A stretch of DNA of 9,084 nt, taken from NCBI GenBank assembly GCA_025354845.1, contig JANXMD010000746.1:1-9084 (forward strand), given 5' to 3'. Positions 6,901 to 9,084 of this stretch are shown here, piece after piece. The position numbers were made by a program, and so were the translations under genes. The DNA is from Verrucomicrobiota bacterium (GTDB lineage Bacteria; Verrucomicrobiota; Verrucomicrobiia; Limisphaerales; UBA9464). Below the pieces are notes generated by a model. It was not told where the DNA came from, made no database searches, and saw only the letters and a list, made by a program, of their open reading frames with translations. Every line of letters starts with the position of its first letter. Within the stretch, counting starts at the first letter, position 1.

Positions 6901-9084
6901 AGCCCCGGGGAATCCGGTTCGAGGACGCCTGCAGTCTGCCGGTGGTTTTCGGCACGGTGTATCATGCGTTCCAAGTCGGGAACCTGAAGGCCGGGGAGCA
7001 TCTCCTGATTCAGACTGCGACGGGGGGATGTGGGCTGGCAGCCTTGCAACTGGCCCGGTTGACCGGTTGCGTGCCCTACGGAACCTCAAGCCGTGATTCC
7101 AAGCTGGCGATCCTGGAACGACTCGGAGTGGAGCATCGAATCAACTACAAATCCTCGGAGTTCGATGCCGAGATTCATCGGATAACCGCCGGTCGCGGCG
7201 TGGATGCGGTTCTCAACATGCTTTCAGGCGACGCCATCCAGCGCGGAATCCAAAGTCTCGGACCGGGTGGACGCTATCTCGAGCTGGCCGTTCATGGCTT
7301 GAAGACGAGTCCAAAGCTCGACCTTTCGCGCCTCGTTCAGAATCAGTCGATTCACAGCATCGATCTCCGTCAGTTGAGCTACGCGGGCACTCTGGATGGG
7401 CGCGGCATTTTGGATACCATGGTCCGTTTGCTGGAGGCGGGAGCGTTGGTGCCGATTGTTTCCCGCGTTTACCCGGTCGCCCAAATTCGGGAGGCGCTGG
7501 CCTACGTGGCGGAGGGACGGCACATCGGCAAGGTCGTCCTCAGCCACACCGCGGAGGCCATGGAAGACTGTGCCGAGCGGTGCATCGAGGGACTCATCCG
7601 CCAACGCAGCGCCTGCGCTTCGGGCGCCGTGTCCCTGGCACAAAAGACGGTGCCGTCACCCCCAGCCGCAACTCGGGATTCCAGGGAGACCGGGGACGAT
7701 GTCATTGCCGTGGTGGGAATGGCCGGCCAGTTCCCGAAGTCACCAACGATCGAGGCGTTTTGGAGAAATCTGGAGCAGGGTGTGAACTGCGTTGGCGAGG
7801 TCCCGGAGGAGCGATGGTCGGTGGATCAGTATTTTGACCCCGTCCCCAAGACGCCCGGAAAGAGCTATAGCAAGTGGATGGGTTCCGTGGAGGGAGCCGA
7901 TCGATTCGATCCCTTGTTCTTCAACATCTCGCCCGCCGAGGCTGAGGCGATGGATCCGCAGCAGCGGCTGTTTCTTCAGAGTTGCTGGAGTTGTCTGGAA
8001 GACGGAGGCGTTCGTCCCTCGACTCTTTCTGGAACGCGTTGCGGCGTGTTCGTCGGATGCGGTTCCAGCGACTACGGGCAGGGAGGCGGCCCGGAGCGGT
8101 TGACTGCCCACGGACTGATGGGGGGGGCGACCTCCATTCTGGCGTCGCGGATTTCCTACTTCCTGAACCTCAAGGGACCTTCGATGGCCATCGACACGGC
8201 CTGTTCGTCGTCCCTTACAGCAATCGCGAGTGCGTGCGACAGCTTGCGCAACGGATCCTGCGACACCGCGCTGGCAGGTGGCGTTTATATCCTGGCGGGT
8301 CCGTCGATGCACATCATGACCAGCCAGGCCGGCATGTTGTCGCCGGACGGCACGTGCTCTCCGTTCGAGGCGGGCGCCAACGGGTTTGTGCCCGGTGAGG
8401 GGGTGGGAGTGGTGTTTCTCAAGAGGCTCGCCGACGCGACGCGCGATCGGGATCCCATTCTCGGAGTGATCCGCGGCTGGGGCGTCAATCAGGACGGAAA
8501 GACCAATGGAATCACCGCACCGAGCGTGAGTTCCCAGATGGAATTAGAGAAGGAGATCTACGCCCGCTTCGGAATTTCACCGGAAACGATTTCGCTGGTG
8601 GAGGCCCATGGCACGGGAACGCTGCTCGGCGATCCGATTGAAGTGGAGGCGCTGGTGGGGGCGTTTGCGCATTCGACCTCAAGAACCGGGTTTTGCGCAC
8701 TGGGTTCGGTGAAGGGCAACATCGGGCATTTAATGCCTGCCGCCGGGGTGGCGGGATTGATCAAGGTGTTGCTGGCAATGAGGTACCGGGTGCTGCCGCC
8801 GACCCTTCATTTCCGGCGACTCAATCCGCATCTGCATCTCGAGGATTCCGCATTCTACATCCCCGACGTGGCCCGTCCCTGGACTCCGGAGGTGGCCGGA
8901 CTTCGACGTGCGGCAGTGAGTTCCTTCGGTTTCAGCGGGACCAACGCGCACCTAGTGGTCGAGGAGGTTGCTTCGATCGCCTCCGCTCAGGAACCACGGC
9001 ACGACTCACCCAAAGCGGTTCTGTTTGTGTTGTCCGCGAAAAAGGAGGCGAGGCTGGACGCGCTGGTCGCCCGATGGATCGCAG
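228..9084 (+). CDS. Multimodular trans-AT type I polyketide synthase, partial at both ends
   Basis: One frame is open from 210 to the right edge (2,952 codons from the ATG at 228). It encodes KS1(truncated)-DH-KR-ACP1-KS2-ACP2-ER-KS3. The enzyme would build a polyketide chain on phosphopantetheine arms in the cytoplasm, each complete module adding one malonyl-derived two-carbon unit. No acyltransferase (GHSxG) domain is present, and post-KS linkers with LP(A/T)YPF motifs follow KS1 and KS2, so malonyl must be loaded by a separate trans-AT. The ATG at 228 lies inside the KS fold, after the active-site Cys region. A GGAG at 218-221 makes it look like a start, but it is almost certainly an artefact of the truncation at the junction. 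The true N-terminus is not in the window and the C-terminus continues past 9084. Module 1 should give an alpha,beta-unsaturated unit, and module 2 a beta-branched, reduced unit. The pathway and product are unknown. Confidence 0.96.
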   Translation, partial: MALAGGVFIQSTPMFYIAANRAGMLSASGLCHTFDALADGFVPGEGVGVVVLKRLEDALRDRDEIHAVIEGSGINQDGATNGVTAPSAESQERLERSVYESFGINADSLSLVEAHGTGTRLGDPIEFEALSRAFRCDTARAGFCALGSVKTNVGHATAAAGVTGLLKVVLALKHRQIPPSLHFVEGNPAIRFEGSPFYVNTALKPWVTADRQPRRAALSAFGFSGTNAHCVIREAPEVERRRVGVPGYPLLLSARSLDQLRLSVERLVTHWDSRPDLHAADVAFTLQFGRRHLEHRIGLIARDRDQACAQLRRWLRGEPVEGLVTGTVDRRKRREQAALKGQAEELVRQARVSESDGVFEMRIFEALKIQVLGFLVSFEALFDGLGCGRVSLPAYPFARERYWVPDPASAARVPAETSHARIHPLVHRDRSTLGQSHYESQFSGREFFLCDHRVGGRSVLPAAAYLEMARVAVTQSLDGDASRGTLRLRNLAWYQPVVADSEGATVHIRLTPNADKSVSFEISSTERSDSAVPRVHCMGLADWVPSVDAVVLNLGALRTGPGLNRWTAEDCYAVFQSMGLDYGAAHRSLESLLAGPSTVLGEVSIPSAAGEDWQSYELHPSLLDGALQTLVGFGGSPEVRENRTNGVARPPVVPFALDSVEILRVCPRSVVVVTRKQPRTGVYDVDVCEADGTVCVRLLGLSTRVVPASGDGALVDDQTLFFVPEWRDEIGVTELGLSVEEHRVLAFDPVEGLRGMIGVRIPQARYVAVELESVSTSERLLEAARALMSEIQEVIRASRAGLALVQVVSRGSQTPGLMRGLAGMLFTAMAEDSRLRAQWIEVSESASSEAVAAHLLDAAATPSERCLGYLQGRRSVMRWVESTLPESSIGFRWPDRGVFLITGGMGGLGRLVAAAMARRLREGTLILVGRTSVEAIDATVFSNLRAQFASPSSSLVYRQSDLGDEVSATRLISGVVEEFGTVDGVVHAAGVTRDRLLRSKSPAELQAVFAPKLSGFIHLDEATRELPLKWVILFSAVAGTLGNPGQADYSAANGVLDAFADHRNALVASGRRRGRTLAVAWPLWAEGGMQVSSTVRDSMLLNLGMSPLSTPAGMEALERILASDVARVLVLHGRPKQLRSVMQSISSQPLATPESVQPVTSARREPGSELSSQMVRFLKERVAKVVNFAPERLDAEAPLERYGLDSLMIMSLTAELEKTFGSLSKTLFFEHQSLRELAEYFAAHFDSKLESLFGGDIAAPAAATEDRLLAPVVSSDEPIGRKSARSDGLVGDIAIIGLAGRYPKARSVSEFWANLASGRDCIEEVPLERWDHSKYFDPTRNVRGKTYAKWGGFLDGVDQFDPGFFNISPREAAAMDPQERLFLECVYETLEDAGYTRQSLNGDVGVYVGVMYEEYQLYGVSEGAAGRPISLPGNPSSIANRVSFFCNFHGPSLAVDTMCSSSLTSIHLACQAIRLGECRVAIAGGVNVSVHPNKYLMLAQGNFASSSGRCESFGRGGDGYVPAEGVGAVLLKPLAQAVADGDHVYGVIRGSAINHGGRTNGYTVPNPRLQAELVERAMRVAGVDPGEISYVETHGTGTTLGDPIEISGLCRAFQSRAGGERSCAIGSVKSNIGHAESAAGIAGLTKVLLQMRHGQIAPSIHSATLNPNIQFEATPFFVPQTLIPWTPGSGTRLAGISSFGAGGSYAHLLVEEWITPPTLADSGRQNLVVLSARSAPALVQRVERLLRHVETLPLDASVSEIAYTLQVGREAMEERLAFEARTISELKRVLASILGGNSTGALVWRGRVVETAESLAARQAEPELRRHLDLAIAESRFGEIAEHWTQGLLVDWSRLPRAGTGRRVGLPTYPFQHQRCWYSSLSQPSTVGMPEPTGVEGTGAEGPGPNLTPNELTAPALPATANPLERGGQMEPRSPRISLRPLAINAAAPAPAESGLPIVKPTRETAPLSTVGVPGFGNRAAAAPAAGANGSGIPVLTLQRELIASLAAALFMKGADIDPDRSFVDLGLDSIIGVEWIQAINRKYGTNITATKVYDHPSVRRFAAFLSQTLAASELQVGDHQVAPPSTPPPNGEGLKSIEEDRMTTSATSVRPDLEKYGLVVSGVGSVEGVALLPWKCPSPGADEVQILVRASAINFPDTLCVRGLYPTMPEYPFVPGFEVAGVVSAVGPGVTEFAIGDEVIALTGRQMGGHASHVNVPCQGVVRKPRGIRFEDACSLPVVFGTVYHAFQVGNLKAGEHLLIQTATGGCGLAALQLARLTGCVPYGTSSRDSKLAILERLGVEHRINYKSSEFDAEIHRITAGRGVDAVLNMLSGDAIQRGIQSLGPGGRYLELAVHGLKTSPKLDLSRLVQNQSIHSIDLRQLSYAGTLDGRGILDTMVRLLEAGALVPIVSRVYPVAQIREALAYVAEGRHIGKVVLSHTAEAMEDCAERCIEGLIRQRSACASGAVSLAQKTVPSPPAATRDSRETGDDVIAVVGMAGQFPKSPTIEAFWRNLEQGVNCVGEVPEERWSVDQYFDPVPKTPGKSYSKWMGSVEGADRFDPLFFNISPAEAEAMDPQQRLFLQSCWSCLEDGGVRPSTLSGTRCGVFVGCGSSDYGQGGGPERLTAHGLMGGATSILASRISYFLNLKGPSMAIDTACSSSLTAIASACDSLRNGSCDTALAGGVYILAGPSMHIMTSQAGMLSPDGTCSPFEAGANGFVPGEGVGVVFLKRLADATRDRDPILGVIRGWGVNQDGKTNGITAPSVSSQMELEKEIYARFGISPETISLVEAHGTGTLLGDPIEVEALVGAFAHSTSRTGFCALGSVKGNIGHLMPAAGVAGLIKVLLAMRYRVLPPTLHFRRLNPHLHLEDSAFYIPDVARPWTPEVAGLRRAAVSSFGFSGTNAHLVVEEVASIASAQEPRHDSPKAVLFVLSAKKEARLDALVARWIA
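934..1481 (+). other. Post-KS1 linker (trans-AT type)
   Basis: About 180 residues join KS1 to the DH. The segment carries the usual LLLSARS start (978-998), a DVAFTLQFGR helix (1068-1097) and the terminal SLPAYPFARERYW motif (1398-1436). In trans-AT PKSs this linker replaces the AT domain and packs against the KS, and no AT active-site motif occurs here. The stretch around 1326-1371 is unusually AT-rich for the gene. It encodes LKIQVLGFLVSFEAL where the equivalent part of the KS2 linker has a W...VDW pattern, so it has diverged but stays in frame. Confidence 0.85.
1482..2372 (+). other. DH domain (dehydratase), module 1
   Basis: This is a double-hotdog dehydratase of about 295 residues that removes water from the beta-hydroxyacyl-ACP made by the neighbouring KR. 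The first catalytic motif HxxxGxxxxP is intact, with His at 1581-1583 in HRVGGRSVLP. The second hotdog has the YGAAHR segment (about 1974-1991) and the DxxxQ motif (Asp 2097-2099, Gln 2109-2111) in LHPSLLDGALQ. Length and both motifs suggest an active enzyme. It starts with the HPLV segment typical of PKS DH domains, directly after the post-KS linker. A pyran synthase or a double-bond shifting variant cannot be excluded from motifs alone, but the HxxxGxxxxP Pro and the DxxxQ residues favour ordinary dehydration. Confidence 0.9.
2385..3640 (+). other. KR domain (ketoreductase), module 1, B-type-like
   Basis: This is an NADPH-dependent short-chain dehydrogenase-type ketoreductase that reduces the beta-keto group. 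A structural half starts at FFVPEW (about 2391). The catalytic half starts with the Rossmann motif TGGMGGLG (2931-2954). Catalytic residues are present: Lys (3261-3263), Ser (3330-3332), Tyr (3372-3374) and Asn (3384-3386) in ADYSAAN. At the stereochemistry-diagnostic loop the sequence is HAAGVTRDRL. The last Asp of the B-type LDD motif is kept (3207-3209) while the first two positions are T and R, and the Trp that marks A-type KRs before the Tyr is absent. That points, moderately, to a B-type (D-hydroxy) product, which DH would then dehydrate. It lies between DH and ACP1, the usual DH-KR-ACP order. Confidence 0.92.
3741..3960 (+). other. ACP1: acyl carrier protein, module 1
   Basis: This four-helix carrier domain of about 73 residues bears the phosphopantetheine arm for module 1. 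The attachment site is the Ser codon 3843-3845 in YGLDSLMIMSL, and the helix III signature TLFFEHQSLRELAEYF follows. The position six residues after the Ser is Ser, not Trp, so this carrier lacks the beta-branching flag seen in ACP2. It is preceded by a linker of about 30 residues after the KR and followed by a linker of about 45 residues rich in Ala, Ser and charged residues before KS2. Confidence 0.93.
4101..5366 (+). other. KS2: ketosynthase domain, module 2, complete
   Basis: Full-length ketosynthase of about 422 residues, starting at DIAIIGLAGRYP. The nucleophilic Cys is at 4602-4604 (VDTMCSSSL). The catalytic His residues are at 5007-5009 (ETHGTGT) and 5127-5129 (KSNIGHA). It is therefore a condensing KS and not a KS0, which would usually lack the HGTGT His. 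It differs in type from KS1 and KS3: it has INHGGRTNGYTVPNP and a GAGGS-type C-terminal signature. One oddity is that the Asn of the normally conserved GGSNAH signature is Tyr here (5340-5342, TAT instead of AAT/AAC). By position it should accept the enoyl chain made by module 1 and extend it with malonate; substrate clade is not assignable by eye. Confidence 0.96.
5367..5873 (+). other. Post-KS2 linker (trans-AT type)
   Basis: About 170 residues follow KS2, with VVLSARS (from about 5409), EIAYTLQVGREAMEE (from about 5505), an EHWTQGLLVDW segment and the closing LPTYPFQHQRCWY motif (from 5823). The architecture matches the flanking linker of AT-less KS domains. It runs straight into a low-complexity linker and then ACP2, so no DH, KR or methyltransferase domain occurs in this module. 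Confidence 0.83.
5874..6209 (+). other. Pro/Ala/Gly-rich flexible interdomain linker before ACP2
   Basis: About 112 residues of low complexity, rich in Pro, Ala, Gly, Thr and Asn, with no recognisable fold. They tether ACP2 to the KS2 linker. Such long flexible arms are common before carrier domains that must reach separate proteins. The stretch stays in frame throughout and also contains the Shine-Dalgarno-like site described at 6005-6017. Confidence 0.7.
6005..6017 (+). promoter_or_regulatory. Internal Shine-Dalgarno-like site with in-frame ATG
   Basis: A perfect AGGAGG (6005-6010) stands four bases before an ATG (6015-6017) in the main reading frame, inside the linker before ACP2. Initiation here would give a shorter protein beginning with ACP2-ER-KS3. 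The frame is open on both sides, so this is not a gene boundary by itself. The spacing is somewhat short, and the codons (R-G-G-Q-M) are unremarkable, so chance is quite possible. Confidence 0.3.
6210..6432 (+). other. ACP2: beta-branching-type acyl carrier protein, module 2
   Basis: Carrier domain of about 73 residues with the phosphopantetheine Ser at 6315-6317 in LGLDSIIGVEW. A Trp (6333-6335) lies exactly six residues after that Ser. In trans-AT and related PKSs this Trp is the published signature of carriers recognised by the beta-branching (HMG-CoA synthase) cassette, as in the mupirocin ACPs. The surrounding GVEWIQAINRKYG and KVYDHPS segments also fit that carrier type. ACP1, in the same protein, does not have the Trp. 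The inference is that the beta-ketoacyl chain on ACP2 is attacked by acetyl from a donor ACP, then dehydrated and decarboxylated to leave a beta-methyl or methylene branch. The cassette enzymes are not in the window. Confidence 0.85.
6567..7547 (+). other. ER domain (enoylreductase, MDR superfamily) downstream of ACP2
   Basis: Medium-chain dehydrogenase/reductase-type enoylreductase of about 327 residues. The substrate-side half has INFPDTLCVRGLYP, FVPGFEVAGVV and GDEVIAL. The nucleotide-binding half has the glycine motif ATGGCGLAALQLA (7017-7055), close to the AAAGGVGLAA of classic PKS ERs, and the C-terminal GRHIGKVVL segment. It would use NADPH to saturate an alpha,beta double bond. Its placement is unusual: classic ERs sit between DH and KR, whereas this one follows the carrier of a module with neither. 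With the branching-type ACP2 just upstream, the best inference is that it reduces the alkene made during beta-branching, as ERs after branching carriers do in the curacin and jamaicamide systems. Alternatively it may act on another module's enoyl chain. Confidence 0.9.
7548..7697 (+). other. ER to KS3 interdomain linker
   Basis: About 50 residues join ER to KS3. The first part could form a short helix (EAMEDCAERCIEGLIRQ, from about 7557), and the rest is Ser/Pro/Ala-rich and probably flexible. No carrier motif or additional domain is visible, so KS3 follows the ER directly. Confidence 0.7.
7701..8966 (+). other. KS3: ketosynthase domain, module 3, complete
   Basis: Full-length ketosynthase of about 422 residues from VIAVVGMAGQFP to FSGTNAHLVVEE. 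The nucleophilic Cys is at 8202-8204 (IDTACSSSL). The two catalytic His residues are at 8607-8609 (EAHGTGT) and 8727-8729 (KGNIGHL). The conserved Asn in the C-terminal signature (8943-8945) is normal, unlike in KS2. All catalytic residues are present, so it should condense. By position it receives the module-2 product, predicted to be a beta-branched, probably reduced chain. Signatures shared with KS1 are DGFVPGEG/NGFVPGEG, NQDG, ITAPS and the FGFSGTNAH ending. Confidence 0.96.
8967..9084 (+). other. Start of post-KS3 linker, cut by window edge
   Basis: About 39 residues after KS3, including LFVLSAKKEARLDALVARW, which matches the start of the linkers after KS1 and KS2. The frame is still open at the right edge, so module 3 continues beyond the window and its tailoring domains are unknown. 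Confidence 0.75.

Noticed and set aside
1..9084. CRISPR arrays, tRNA or rRNA genes, riboswitches and terminators
   Set aside because: None seen. The window is coding almost throughout, and the only repeated sequence is the homology among the KS domains.

Overview
The window is almost entirely one open reading frame on the + strand (frame open from 210 to the right edge, no stop, at least 2,952 codons after the first in-frame ATG at 228). It encodes an interior piece of a giant multimodular type I polyketide synthase. Domain order is: truncated KS1 – post-KS linker – DH – KR – ACP1 | KS2 – post-KS linker – ACP2 – ER | KS3 – start of a linker. No acyltransferase domain lies in any module, and each of the two KS domains whose downstream region is complete in the window is followed by the short post-KS linker ending in an LP(A/T)YPF motif. 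That layout is the hallmark of a trans-AT PKS, in which a separate AT protein loads malonyl units. The protein is truncated at both ends here: KS1 has lost its N-terminal part including the catalytic Cys, and the frame runs off the right edge.

The most informative module is the second. KS2 is followed directly by a carrier protein whose active-site Ser (codon 6315) is followed six residues later by Trp (codon 6333). This is the flag described for carrier proteins that undergo HMG-CoA-synthase-type beta-branching. The module has no KR or DH, so its beta-keto group would remain available for a branching cassette. An enoylreductase sits after the ACP, where it could reduce the new alkene to a saturated beta-methyl branch. 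Module 1 (DH and B-type-like KR, both with catalytic residues) should make an alpha,beta-unsaturated unit. Predicted logic: enoyl extension, then a beta-methyl-branched and reduced extension, then transfer to KS3. The branching cassette and trans-AT are not in the window.

The first ~216 bases are unrelated. Read on the - strand they encode an intact 72-codon piece of a Ty3/Gypsy-type retrotransposon integrase (CxxC of the zinc-binding domain and the first Asp of the catalytic core), an element type known from eukaryotes. The join falls between about 211 and 219, inside both coding regions. It could be an assembly or library chimera in a mixed sample, or a true rearrangement in a eukaryote or host-associated genome. 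The break inside integrase coding sequence, without a visible LTR end, makes a chimera the simplest reading.

Organism: the PKS is GC-rich, lacks introns over nearly 9 kb and carries a Shine-Dalgarno-like site, all of which suit a bacterium with trans-AT pathways. The phylum cannot be fixed from this sequence. The retroelement suggests eukaryotic DNA was in the same sample or genome.
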